Translations under genes and position numbers: made by a program
Notes under the pieces: model-generated
The model's database searches: none
Told to the model about the DNA's origin: nothing
The model's input: the letters and a program-made list of their open reading frames with translations, nothing else
Shown: positions 1-9,192 of the stretch, piece by piece
How the letters are laid out: every line of letters begins with the position of its first letter
Position numbering within the stretch: the stretch's first letter is position 1
Source of the DNA: Mikania micrantha
Taxonomy: Eukaryota > Streptophyta > Magnoliopsida > Asterales > Asteraceae
Direction: 5' to 3'
Assembly (NCBI GenBank): GCA_009363875.1
Contig: CM018696.1
Location: 14,527,975-14,591,974, forward strand
Length of the DNA stretch: 64,000 nt

Positions 1-717
1 AGGCGGTTTATCGAGGGATTCTCGAAGATCGCACAATCATTGACTTCCCTTACGCATAAAGACAAGAAGTTCGAATGGGGAGAAAAACAAGAAGCTGCTT
101 TTGACTTATTAAAGCAGAAGTTGTGCAGCGCACCTATCTTATCACTACCAGACGGGTGCGAAGACTTTGTAGTCTACTGCGACGCATCGAAGCAAGGACT
201 CGGTTGTGTACTGATGCAACGCGAGAAGGTCATAGCTTATGCGTCACGACAATTGAAAGTGCACGAGAAAAATTACACGACCCATGATCTGGAATTAGGA
301 GCCGTAGTATTTGCATTGAAGATCTGGAGACACTATCTGTACGGCACCAAGTGCACTATATTCACGGATCATAAGAGCCTGCAGCACATTTTCGACCAAA
401 AGGAGCTAAACATGAGACAACGCAGATGGGTCGAGTTGATAGGTGATTATGACTGTGCAATCAAGTATCATCCCGGGAAAGCCAATGTAGTAGCCGATGC
501 GTTAAGCAGAAAGGAAACAATCAAACGCGTACGAGCACTACAACTTACCATTCATTCTGAGCTACCTAATCAGATTCGAGTCGCACAACAAGAAGCTCTG
601 AAAAAGGAAAACCTTATCCTCGAAGCTATGCGGGGTATGGATAAACAGATGAAACAGAAAAACGACGGAGCTTACTATCTGATGGACCGAATTTGGATTC
701 CACGCTACGGAGGATAA
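1..717 (+). pseudogene. Reverse transcriptase C-terminus and RNase H (retrotransposon pol fragment)
   Basis: The frame is open from the window edge. It starts with the RT thumb motif YRRFI-type ([12 protein letters not shown]), followed by the RNase H core. [10 protein letters not shown] carries the first catalytic Asp, [16 protein letters not shown] the Glu region, [11 protein letters not shown] the second Asp, and [10 protein letters not shown] the final Asp. In the element this enzyme removes the RNA template during cDNA synthesis. The frame stops at 715-717, just before the integrase zinc finger, because of small indels around 712-725. There is no real start codon in the window: the protein continues upstream. 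Confidence 0.9.
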
Positions 718-727
718 GAGAGAAGTA

Positions 728-1594
728 GTGATGGATGAAGCTCACAAGAGTCGATACTCGGTACATCCAGGTTCTGACAAGATGTACCACGACCTAAAGA
801 CAACTTATTGGTGGCCTAATATGAAATCAGAAATCGCAACCTATGTGAGTAAGTGTCTGACTTGCTCCAAAGTTAAGGTCGAATATCAGAAACCGTCAGG
901 GTTACTCCAACAGCCAGAAATTCCAGTATGGAAATGGGAACAGATATCCATGGATTTTATCACCAAGCTGCCAAAGACAACAAGTGGTTGCGATACCATC
1001 TGGGTTATCGTAGACCGACTCACGAAATCGGCACACTTCCTGCCGATTAAGGAAACTGATAAGTTGGAAAAGTTAACCCGAATCTACTTGAAGGAAATCG
1101 TATCCAGACACGGAGTCCCAATCTCTATTATATCTGACCGAGATAGCCGTTTCACGGCACATTTTTGGAAGTCCTTACACAAGGCACTCGGGACGAGATT
1201 GGATATGAGCACTGCTTATCATCCACAGACGGATGGTCAGAGTGAACGAACCATCCAAACTCTGGAAGACATGCTTCGAGCATGTGTGATTGATTTCGGT
1301 AATAGCTGGGAGACTCACCTACCTTTGGTGGAGTTCTCTTACAATAACAGTTATCACACCAGCATCGGAGCTGCACCTTTTGAGGCACTTTATGGACGTA
1401 AATGCAGATCACCACTTTGTTGGGCAGAAGTTGGTGAAAGCCAACTGACCGGACCTGAGCTCGTGCACGAAACAACTGAAAAGATCGTGCAGATACGTAA
1501 CCGAATGGCAGCAGCTCGGGATCGACAGAAAAGCTATGCCGATAAAAGGCGCAAGCCTTTGGAATTCCAAGTGGGAGACCGGAGTACTTCTTAA
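728..1594 (+). pseudogene. Integrase (zinc-binding and catalytic core) of the same Ty3/gypsy element
   Basis: The N-terminal H2C2 zinc-binding module is visible as H-x-S-R..H near the start and CLTCSKVK. The DDE-type catalytic core follows: MDFITKLPK has the first Asp, IISDRDSRF the second, and [16 protein letters not shown] contains the Glu. [27 protein letters not shown] is the usual post-core block of plant gypsy integrases, shown here only by its key residues. The protein would insert element cDNA into the genome. An extra base near 1575 ends the frame at 1594, so the C-terminal domain lies in another frame. Confidence 0.92.
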
Positions 1595-2019
1595 AGTCTC
1601 ACCTTGGAAGGGAGTGATCCGATTCGGGAAAGCGGGGAAAGTTAAATCCTCGTTATATCGGACCATTTGAATCATAAACGAATAGGCCCCGTAGCCTACG
1701 AACTACAGCTACCACATGAATTGAGTAGCGTACACAATGTGTTTCATGTTTCGAACCTCAAGAAATGCTTATCGGACGAGACGCTCGCAATTCCTTTGGA
1801 GGAAATCCAGATTGATGAACAACTTCACTTCGTTGAGGAACCGGTGGAAATCATGGATCGGGAAATCAAGAAGTTGAAACTCAGTAAAATACCAATTGTA
1901 AAAGTTCGTTGGAACTCACGGCGAGGACCGGAATACACCTGGGAGCGAGAGGACCAGAGATGAAACAGAAATACCCTCACCTATTCTTCAACCAGACTAA
2001 CACCAGCAACACGAACTGA
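1595..2019 (+). pseudogene. Integrase C-terminal linker and chromodomain, frameshifted
   Basis: This is the continuation of the integrase in other frames. A piece reading LLKVSPWKG to about 1640 is followed by a second shift. The block at 1667-1963 contains HNVFHVSNLKK and then a chromodomain (VEIMDREIKKLK, VKVRWNSRRGPEYTWERED). A further two-base insertion at about 1957-1961 moves the last codons (MKQKYPHLF) into a new frame that stops at 2019. Chromodomains steer chromovirus insertion towards particular chromatin. At least three indels in 400 bp show that the copy is old. Confidence 0.85.
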
Positions 2020-2041
2020 ATTTCGGGACGAAATTTCTATT

Positions 2042-2054
2042 AACTGGGGGATGA
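2042..2054 (+). other. Polypurine tract before the 3' LTR
   Basis: The purine-rich stretch CTGGGGGATGATG directly precedes the TGTGAC that begins the LTR. In LTR retrotransposons this tract survives RNase H digestion and primes plus-strand DNA. Position and composition fit; the exact boundary is an inference. Confidence 0.7.
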
Positions 2055-4747
2055 TGTGACACCTCGCAAATTCCAGGTCAGCGCTTATATTATTTTAATA
2101 ATAATGTGTTTTATTATTTCATACGTGGCACTAGAATAATTTTTTATTAGTGTGACACGTGGCACAACGGACCTAACACACCGATAATTCGAGGAATTAT
2201 CGCACGAAAACTCGCACGTGTCTTGAATGACGAATGTTGGTGAACGGATCAAACCACAGAACACTTTCACTGCACATTAGGTTCCGGGGAACCTAAGTTA
2301 GTAGAACGATGTCCATATGTCGAGAAACGATACTCGTAATCGAAAAATACGCGAAAAATGGATCAAAACATGAAAATGGGCCAAATTGGGCCGGATCTAG
2401 GGTCCAGGCGGTACGCCTGACCCGAGGATCCCTACCCAGGCGATACGCGCGGATGAGGAGGGAACGCCTCTCATCTGTCTGTCCGCGCGTAACGCCTGGC
2501 CTTGGTGGTCAACGTCAGGCGATACGCCTGACTACTCTGACATTTAAAAATCTTTTAAATCTCATGATTACCACACCATACCTCTTTTACCCAATACTAC
2601 ACGTAAATTCTTCCATTTAAAACCCCAAATTCAGCTGATTTCACTACTACAACACCATATCACACTCATTTGAAACCTTGGAAGCCATGGTTGGAGCTTG
2701 GGAAGCTTGTTCTTGAAGATCTTGAAGGTTTGAAGCACAAAGGAGCTCCAAGAACACCACACTCCATTCTCTCTCGTGATTGAAGCTTGCTTAGCCACAT
2801 TTGAAGCATTAGAAGGTAGATCTAACACCCTTGTAGTCTAAAAACACCATTACACACACATGCAAGCTCACACACCCACATACAAATGCATGAACTTCAT
2901 ATACACGAATTTCTATCACTTTGAATCTGGGTTTGTTGATTTGAGTATGAATATTGATGATCTATGATGTTAGTATGATGTATTTTTACATTTCATGAGG
3001 ACGTTGTTATGATATAATGGTCATATTGATAAAAATGATGGTTCTAGCAACATGTATGTATGATATAGGTGGAGATTCATGAGGTTTGATATTGAAATGT
3101 TATTGGATATGATTTATGGGATCTAGAAGTGTTATGAATAGTAAGATATGTCAAAATGTGATTTTTACAAATTGTGGTAACTTAATATCATGAAATGTTG
3201 ATTTATGATGAAATGGCTTAATGCATGTGGTTATATCTATAGGTTATGTTCAAAATGATGTTTAGAAACTAAAAGGATGATTAGTGATGTGAAAAATTGT
3301 TAAAATCACCAAATATATGATTATTATGAATAGTACCATGAATAGTGACTTATTTCACAAAGTCTATAAATGATGACATATCTGTTGTAATGAATATGAT
3401 CTAACGGTTATTTTGAACTAGGATGACGATATTATGATGAGATTGTTAGCTAGACTTAGCGACACATGCTTATTTTGTAACCTTCTATTTATAGAAACTT
3501 TTATGCGCAAACCATGCTAAACCGGCTATGTGTAACTATGTGCTATGTGATAACATGCTCACTTAGGATAAATATGTATAATAGAATAATCGGATTATGA
3601 TTTATTGCTTGATTTGCCAAATGTAGAAACTTTCCTAAAGTAGGAACTTACTATAAATAGTAAGTTTCCTCACGAAAGTGATTTTGGTATCCGTACACTT
3701 CACACGACACAAAACCGCACGTTACACGAACACTTGATCCAAAACCGTCACCAACGGGTCGTTAGGTCAAACACGGTCAACACGGTCAAACACGGTCAAC
3801 GCGACCCACAAAACAACTTGGAGTTGTTGAACTCAAACACGGTCCCGTGAGACCCACATGGATACAAACACAAACTTATGGTACCTATGTGATATAGGTA
3901 ACCACTAGCCGGCGAGCTACACTGTTCTCAGTGAAGAACACGCACTACTTAACTCAGGTGAGTTTACGGCCCACTTTTACTCTTAAAATCGTTTTGCTAA
4001 ACTATTGGGGTGAGAATACAATGCAACTGTCTTAGATATATGACTGGTATGTTGTGAAAACCATTTTGAGTGTAACTATTATCGCTTAAAGTCCTCATTA
4101 TCCTTACCGTTAGTTGTGTAACAAACGAGTCGTAATTACGTAGTACTACTGGGTTGACTAGCCCCACTCGGCACCAATGTTGACTGGAGGTCATAACGAG
4201 TGTAATTTCGATGTGAATTGCGAGTTCAGCGATGACTCGCGGAGGCAAACGGAAACAGTCTAGTTTCGGTAAGATGAACTGACACACTCCACGGATCGTA
4301 GTATCCAACAACAAAAACTTAACATACCCAGTATATGTCTGTTTATTTCAGTCTGTCTAAACCTGTGAACTCACCAACTTTTTAGTTGACACTTTTCGCA
4401 TGTATTCTCAGGTAATTAATGGAGCACACGCTAGGATGCGCATAAGGAAGCTTTAAGGAGTCTGGCTTGCATATAGACTCTTGTCCTAGGCATTGGGTGC
4501 ATTGGATGTGTTTTAAAACAATTTAAACTATGTAGTGTCTGTTAAACAATTTACTTTCCGCTGCAAACTTATTTACTTATGATGTTGAAACATTTTCCGC
4601 TGCATATTAAATGAAACTATGTTATTTTACAAATCTGTGTGAATGTGAAACTCATATAGAGTCGTTCTATATGACCATGAGCTGTGATCCTGGCCACGTC
4701 ACACCCACGTGGACTGACACCACGAGTGGGAATTTGGGGGTGTGACA
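2055..4747 (+). repeat. Full-length LTR, about 2.7 kb, shared by two tandem element copies
   Basis: It begins TGTGACACCTCGC just after the polypurine tract and ends GGGGGTGTGACA just before a tRNA-Met primer site, giving the canonical TG...CA ends. It holds no protein gene; short open frames inside it are incidental. A related LTR in inverted orientation lies at 56662-59483; both ends and the middle segment at 4000-4314 match it. At 2405-2535 lies a cluster of short GC-rich palindromic motifs such as AGGCGATACGCCT. Confidence 0.88.
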
Positions 4748-4750
4748 GAC

Positions 4751-4762
4751 TGGTATCAGAGC
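4751..4762 (+). other. Primer binding site complementary to initiator tRNA-Met
   Basis: TGGTATCAGAGC lies three bases after the LTR end. It is the standard plant LTR-retrotransposon site for the 3' end of initiator tRNA-Met, which primes minus-strand synthesis. Its presence shows that this LTR serves as a 5' LTR for the sequence to its right. Confidence 0.9.
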
Positions 4763-4903
4763 CTTGGTTATAGGGAACTAGGTTTGCATATAGTAAACTT
4801 AGACTATAGCCACTGCTCTACATTAGACACTACACTTAGAACTTTCACACTTATATTGTTGTTATCACTGTAAATTAATACTGACTGACTTAGAACTTAC
4901 AGG

Positions 4904-5014
4904 ATGGACAATAACAAAGATCCGAAAGGGAAAGACACGGGGAAACGCTCGTATGAGTATGAGCTTACTGAGGAGGACAAGCAGAAGATTCAGGAGATAG
5001 TGGAGCAGGTATAA
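4904..5014 (+). pseudogene. Truncated gag start of a second tandem retrotransposon copy
   Basis: An ATG 142 nt after the primer site opens a 36-codon frame rich in Lys, Asp and Glu (MDNNKDPKGKDTGK, ELTEEDKQKIQEIVEQ), typical of the charged N-terminus of plant gag. The frame stops at TAA 5012-5014, and the following sequence is AT-rich and unlike a retroelement. The copy is therefore cut off about 270 bp after its LTR. GAGCAG followed by GTATAA at the end could also be a splice donor. A truncation breakpoint is the simpler reading. Confidence 0.6.
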
Positions 5015-5029
5015 TTAAGCTTTTTACTT

Positions 5030-5270
5030 ATATACCTAATTACATATATGTAAGCTGGTTACATATATACATGATTATGTATATGTAATCAATCAAACTA
5101 AACAATGTAAGCACATGTGTAAGATGATTACATATATGTAATCAACAACACATATCAAAGCAAACACATAAGCAATATGATTGCATATATGTAATCGTGC
5201 CTAGTGTAAGAAATGACGAAGAACACCTGGTGTAAGCGCATATAACCTGATTACGTATATGTAATTAATC
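5030..5270. repeat. Array of 18-bp palindromes around TTACATATATGTAA
   Basis: At least five near-perfect self-complementary copies of GATTACATATATGTAATC occur at about 5036, 5072, 5127, 5179 and 5252, with spacings of 36 to 73 bp, and there is a further partial copy near 5058. The sequence between copies also has a recurring CAATCAAAC/ACAATGTAAGC character. No coding frame is present. They could be hairpins or protein-binding sites, or a degenerate satellite. Confidence 0.7.
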
Positions 5271-5463
5271 AAAACCAAACAATTAACTAACCAGTGGTCT
5301 ACTTCAATAAATAAATAAAGCGAAAAAAGAAAAAAAAATTAGACTACTCACGTCAACATTAAATGTGAATTAAATATTAATAGTCGTTATTGAATGTATT
5401 CGGGTGGAACATTCTCAACTTCATCTTAGGAACTCTCGAAGCTACTTGTTTTGTATCGCAAAT

Positions 5464-6671
5464 CTAATTTCCAGTCTCTAACGGCCTCACATCGCCGGTT
5501 GACGGTGGTTCACCAGAAGCATAGTCATCACTCTCGGCGTCGGAAAGTTGAGAAATCTCTAACGGCTTAATAGCTACAATAGACGGTGGTTGACCAGAAG
5601 CATATTCATCGGCGGCGGCGTTGGAAACAGGGGCGTAGCTTAGAAGGGACCGGGAGGCGACCGCCCCCTTATTTTTTTCGTCAGTAGGGTAATTTTCGGG
5701 CTAAAAGGTTAATTTTTTAAAAAATATTTAATTTCGCCTCCTGATTAAAAAAAAAAAAATTTAACTTCGCCCCCTGTTGAAAAAAAAAAATTATATTATC
5801 ATCTCTTTTTAAATAAAAAACTAAATAAAAATTACCCACTTATTAAGAACCTCAATTTTTTGTTTTTCTATAATTCCCCTAATAATTAAATCACTCTTTT
5901 ATTTCCCTATTACTTCCTATTATATTTTATTTCTTTTCTTGGTCCCGATCAGAGGTCCACACCGCCCTCCCCCATTCTACAGCCACAGATTCCAGCCACC
6001 GCCCCATTCTCTTTCAAGTGCTTAGCAGCAACCATTTCACCGGCTAATCTTGAGACAATTTTAGTCGGTAATTTTTTTTTCCTTCTTAAATTATTTCAAA
6101 AGCAACCTATTTTAATGTTAATATTCATGATTTTCTTTCAATGTAACTGTGAAATTTAGATTAATCAAATTAGTCATGTTTAATCAAAATAATGTATTAT
6201 CGTTCCTTATTGTTTGACACGACTTGACCCGAATCACTGACCCGTACATTTAACCCGACTAACCGAAACATACCGATCGAATTGGAAAGTTTTTTTTGAG
6301 TTCACGTAAGTTTTCGCCCCCTGTCAATTATCTGAAGCTCCGCCACTGGTTGGAAAGTTGAGAAATCTCTAGCGGCTTCACTTCTGCAATAGACGGTGGT
6401 TGACCGGAAGTACAGTCATCACCGGCAACGATGGAAAGTTGAGAAATCTCCAACGGCTTCACATCTACAAAGGACGGTGGTTGAACGGATGTACAGTCAT
6501 CAACAGTGATGATAGAAAGTTGAGAAATCTATAAGGGTCTCACAGCTACAATAGACGGCGGTTGTTCATAATTATTAAGTGAGTTCTCCTAGAAAGCGTC
6601 AAATATGGTGGGTTACCAGCGGCGTCTTGTGGTGGCCTGACGGCGGTTGGTGGTGGATCTTTGATATTCAT
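5464..6671 (-). pseudogene. Broken ORF encoding 26-residue tandem repeats, split by a hAT element
   Basis: Read on the minus strand, an ATG at 6671 opens a Pro-rich start (MNIKDPPPTAVRPPQD). Further on come four or five copies of a 26-residue unit with the core KPLEISQLS followed by an acidic DD and QPPSI. The last unit ends in LETGN and a stop at 5464-5466. The codon phase is held across the repeats (78-bp unit), which argues for past coding. A frame change and a TAG at about 6597, a second TAG in the first repeat (about 6532) and a 721-bp hAT insertion at 5628-6348 break it. I do not recognise the family. Confidence 0.5.
5628..6348. mobile_element. Non-autonomous hAT element with perfect 8-bp target duplication
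   Basis: The ends are CAGGGGCGTAGCTT on the left and AAGCTCCGCCACTG on the right, which are inverted repeats of the common plant hAT terminus CAGTGGCGGAGCTT. GTTGGAAA flanks it on both sides (5620-5627 and 6349-6356). It is 721 bp long, contains no transposase frame and has AT-rich homopolymer runs. It sits inside one 26-residue repeat of the neighbouring broken ORF. Confidence 0.9.
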
Positions 6672-6704
6672 TCTCCTTCCACGGCTTCTTTGGTTCAAAT
6701 AAGT

Positions 6705-6884
6705 AATAGAGAGAGAGAGAAAGAGATATTTAAGGAACTTGAATTAAAACTAATTTAATTACCAAAATTAATGGGTGTGAAGATTACTCAAATGCCCTAG
6801 TTTTCTTGGTTTTTTTTTAGAAATGAGTGGTTTTCTTATGAACCCTCCTATATATACATACATATATATGTATATATATTAAGG
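6705..6884. repeat. GA and TA/CATA simple repeats
   Basis: A (GA)n run lies at about 6707-6723, just upstream (minus strand) of the 26-residue-repeat ORF. A TA/CA-rich run lies at about 6848-6880 and marks the left limit of the pararetroviral block. Nothing else is recognisable here. Confidence 0.75.
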
Positions 6885-6956
6885 ATCGAGAGCATGAAGA
6901 TTTAAATAACAAACAATATAGCAATATGGCAGAAACATAAATTAAACAACTCATAT

Positions 6957-7103
6957 TTAAATAATACCTTGATTTATTTCTTGAATATCTGAATTACAAA
7001 TGATTTCCTTACAATTGGGTGCAGCAATAATAACTTGAAAATCTAAAGATTTTGAACATTGGATGGTTGATAATACAAGTTTTTGAGGAGATGGTTTTTT
7101 CAT
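6957..7103 (-). CDS. Possible short ORF (48 codons) downstream of the pararetroviral promoter
   Basis: An ATG at 7103 opens 48 sense codons ending in TAA at 6957-6959. The product is basic at the start (MKKPSPQKL) and otherwise has no motif I recognise. It starts about 55 nt downstream of a TATA box on the same strand. Caulimovirid leaders often hold short ORFs near their 5' end, but 48 codons is long for that, so it could instead be chance or a true small gene. Confidence 0.3.
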   Translation of the reverse strand: MKKPSPQKLVLSTIQCSKSLDFQVIIAAPNCKEIICNSDIQEINQGII

Positions 7104-7156
7104 ACATTTAATTCTAAGTAATTTTTTCGAATGAATTACAATGCAATGGAGTCTTT

Positions 7157-7218
7157 AATTTATAGAGCCTCCAGCCTTATCCAATTGAACATCGTCAGCC
7201 TTATCTTGAACATCGTCA
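7157..7218 (-). promoter_or_regulatory. Candidate pararetroviral promoter: TATA box plus two TGACG motifs
   Basis: On the minus strand, TATAAATT (7157-7164) is preceded by two TGACG motifs (7193-7197 and 7214-7218) inside a directly repeated unit of about 21 bp. TGACG pairs form the as-1-type enhancer of caulimovirus promoters, where TGA bZIP factors bind. The location just past the last viral ORF is where the pregenomic promoter belongs. Promoter activity is inferred. Confidence 0.55.
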
Positions 7219-7420
7219 GCTTTATCCGAATTGAATTGGAAAATAATTCAACATTGTCGGCAAAGTAAATTGTCTTCTTTATATCTCCTTTATTAAAGTT
7301 GCCGCAACTTGACATAAAGTTAATGTCACATCTTTGAAAATCGTGTCTTGGATAGATTGTTATCTTCTTGACAATAATTGGGATTAACCCATATTAGAAA
7401 CGGATCAACCCATGGATAAC

Positions 7421-8638
7421 TTATATGGGTCCAATATCTTCATACGGATCTTGAGAATCTTGTAAATCTTCTTCATTGGTAAAACGCTTCGACCCCGAAG
7501 GAGATTGGTTAATCTCATTAATAATTCTCTGCATTTCTTCAGGGGTAGAACAAGACTGTAGTCGAATTATATAGTCTTGATCTTGAAAAGAATTTGGATT
7601 TTGAATAATAGGAGTCTTTACAGATGTTTCATATTGACTGGATATAAACATATAATATTTTTGCACAGAAGCAATATTGGCTTTTTCAATTGAAAATTTA
7701 TTCCACCATTTACTCCTATAATGTCTTAGGAGAAGAGGAGGAGATATATCTTGTTTAACTTGATAATGATAAGTCCAAGAGAAAATCCAAGGAATTTGAA
7801 ATATAGTCATAAATTGAAGAGTGTATTCAAAATCAGGGATTCCATCTTGCTTAAAATAGTCTATAAACTTATTATAGGCCTCAAGAATTTGTTTAGAAAA
7901 AGCATTTGGAATGATTCCAATATACTTAAACCATTTAACAAACCATCTTGGATAATTGTTTGAGAATTGCTCATCATAGTATATAAACCAGGAATGATTA
8001 AAATTTCTAAATAAAAGAGCCTTTTCCCAAGCTTCTTGATAATCGTAATAATTATATTGAGAATATGAATTGAAATTTGAAAGAGTTTTTTGAACGAATG
8101 GTTTAGATTTCCATTCTTCAAGACTTATAATCTTTTTAATTTTTATTTTAGAATAGTCAATTTTTGATGGGTTTTGAGGATTGAGAATATGTTGAATATC
8201 AACAGAACCGGTATCAACTAATATAGCTTGATAATAATCAATATTCTTTTGATCAGAATCATAAAAATGACAATTTCTTGGATATAAATAATCTATAAGG
8301 GTTAAAAAGCTTTGAGAAACTTTTTCTTCTTCAATAGGTTCTAAAATCTTGATAATTTTATGATTAGGATTTATAGAATATAAACTAGAATCTGTTGGAA
8401 GGGATATAGAAGATATATTGGGACGAATAATTGATTGAGGTAGAATTCTAGTTGTTTGAACAATAGAAGAATATGGTGGTCTGGAGGATATAGGAACAGG
8501 TGAAGATGGTCTAAATCTTGGAAATGGAGATAATGGAGTAAAACTATTGTGAATAGGTAATGAAGAGCTTGAAGAAGAACTTGCTGATAATGATGGCTTT
8601 GATTTAGAAAAAACAATCTTTTTTGTATCCTTGCTCAT
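7421..8638 (-). CDS. Terminal ORF of the pararetrovirus, intact 405 codons, function unassigned
   Basis: The ATG at 8636-8638 overlaps the TGA of the upstream pol frame (ATGA), which supports this start. The N-terminal 70 residues are Ser/Pro-rich and likely disordered. A body rich in Trp, Tyr and Phe follows, with WFIYYDEQFSNNYPRWF and FQIPWIFSWTYHY, and the C-terminus is acidic. In caulimoviruses this position is held by the translational transactivator/inclusion-body protein; I see no clear hallmark of that family, so the role is only positional inference. It is the only sizeable viral ORF without a stop or shift. Confidence 0.7.
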   Translation of the reverse strand: MSKDTKKIVFSKSKPSLSASSSSSSSLPIHNSFTPLSPFPRFRPSSPVPISSRPPYSSIVQTTRILPQSIIRPNISSISLPTDSSLYSINPNHKIIKILEPIEEEKVSQSFLTLIDYLYPRNCHFYDSDQKNIDYYQAILVDTGSVDIQHILNPQNPSKIDYSKIKIKKIISLEEWKSKPFVQKTLSNFNSYSQYNYYDYQEAWEKALLFRNFNHSWFIYYDEQFSNNYPRWFVKWFKYIGIIPNAFSKQILEAYNKFIDYFKQDGIPDFEYTLQFMTIFQIPWIFSWTYHYQVKQDISPPLLLRHYRSKWWNKFSIEKANIASVQKYYMFISSQYETSVKTPIIQNPNSFQDQDYIIRLQSCSTPEEMQRIINEINQSPSGSKRFTNEEDLQDSQDPYEDIGPI

Positions 8639-9192
8639 ATTCCCTGTAAAAATTCTCTTGATAAAAAGTCTGGTAAAGAATTATTTTCTCCTTTTATAAA
8701 TTCAATTTGAAAATCAAAATTGCTTAATAATGCCTGCCATCTTGCAAATATTTGTTTTAAAATTAAATTTTTTATATCTTTCTAAAAATATGTTTTGCAG
8801 ATAAACAATCAATTCTTAATAAAAAAAGGTTTCATATATAAATCATCTTCAAATTTTTTAATACATAATACAATACTTAAAATTTCCTTTTTTATAGTTG
8901 AATAATTCTTTTGAGTATCATTCCATGATCCAGAATAATATCTAACTAATTGTTCTTTATTATTTTCTAAAGATTGCTTTAATATTCCTCCAAATCCTAA
9001 ATCACTAGCATCAGTTTCAACTATTAATTTAGCGTTAGGGTGAGGAATATTTAAACATGGTAATTGCTTTATTTTTTTTGTTTTAATATGTTTAATAATA
9101 TTAGTATGTTCTTGAGTCCATGGTTCAGGATTCTTTTTTAATCTTTTATATAAGGGTTTACATATAATTCCTAAATCTTTAAAGAAATCTGT
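8635..9192 (-). pseudogene. Pararetroviral RNase H segment, frameshifted
   Basis: It continues the RT in a different frame from about 9190. A connection segment reading CKPLYKRLKKNPEPWT is followed by the RNase H motif ETDASDLGFGGIL, with the first catalytic Asp. A second shift near 8826 moves the rest (FARWQALLSNFDF, ENNSLPDFLSRE) into another frame, which ends in TGA 8635-8637 overlapping the next start codon. The enzyme degrades pregenomic RNA during reverse transcription. Two indels make this copy non-functional. Confidence 0.85.

Larger units (their letters stand above)
1..2054 (+). mobile_element. Ty3/gypsy chromovirus internal region, 3' part (Tekay/Del-like)
   Basis: The 3' half of an LTR-retrotransposon internal domain enters from the left window edge. 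In order it encodes the end of reverse transcriptase, RNase H, a zinc-binding integrase and a chromodomain, and it ends in a purine-rich tract next to the LTR that starts at 2055. This domain order is that of Ty3/gypsy chromoviruses. Frameshifts at about 712-728, 1575, 1635, 1672 and 1957 break the polyprotein, so this copy is not autonomous. The clade (Tekay/Del) is inferred from the chromodomain tail. Confidence 0.9.

Noticed and set aside
1152..1675. Minus-strand open frames opposite the integrase
   Set aside because: They are shadows of the integrase frame; no domain and no independent support.
3997..4314. Possible protein shared with 57014-57217
   Set aside because: Both are the same non-coding LTR segment in opposite orientation; the similarity is that of the LTR.
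5030..5270. CRISPR-like repeat-spacer array
   Set aside because: The palindromes are unevenly spaced, imperfect and in plant nuclear DNA; no Cas genes.
6957..7420. tRNA-Met primer binding site of the pararetrovirus
   Set aside because: I looked for TGGTATCAGAGC or its complement in the downstream region and next to the movement protein and did not find it.
7751..7963. Plus-strand frame opposite the terminal viral ORF
   Set aside because: Antisense of a coding frame with no recognisable motif.
7861..8616. Two other minus-strand frames inside the terminal viral ORF (7861-8121, 8371-8616)
   Set aside because: Alternative frames of the same AT-rich coding sequence, without conserved features.
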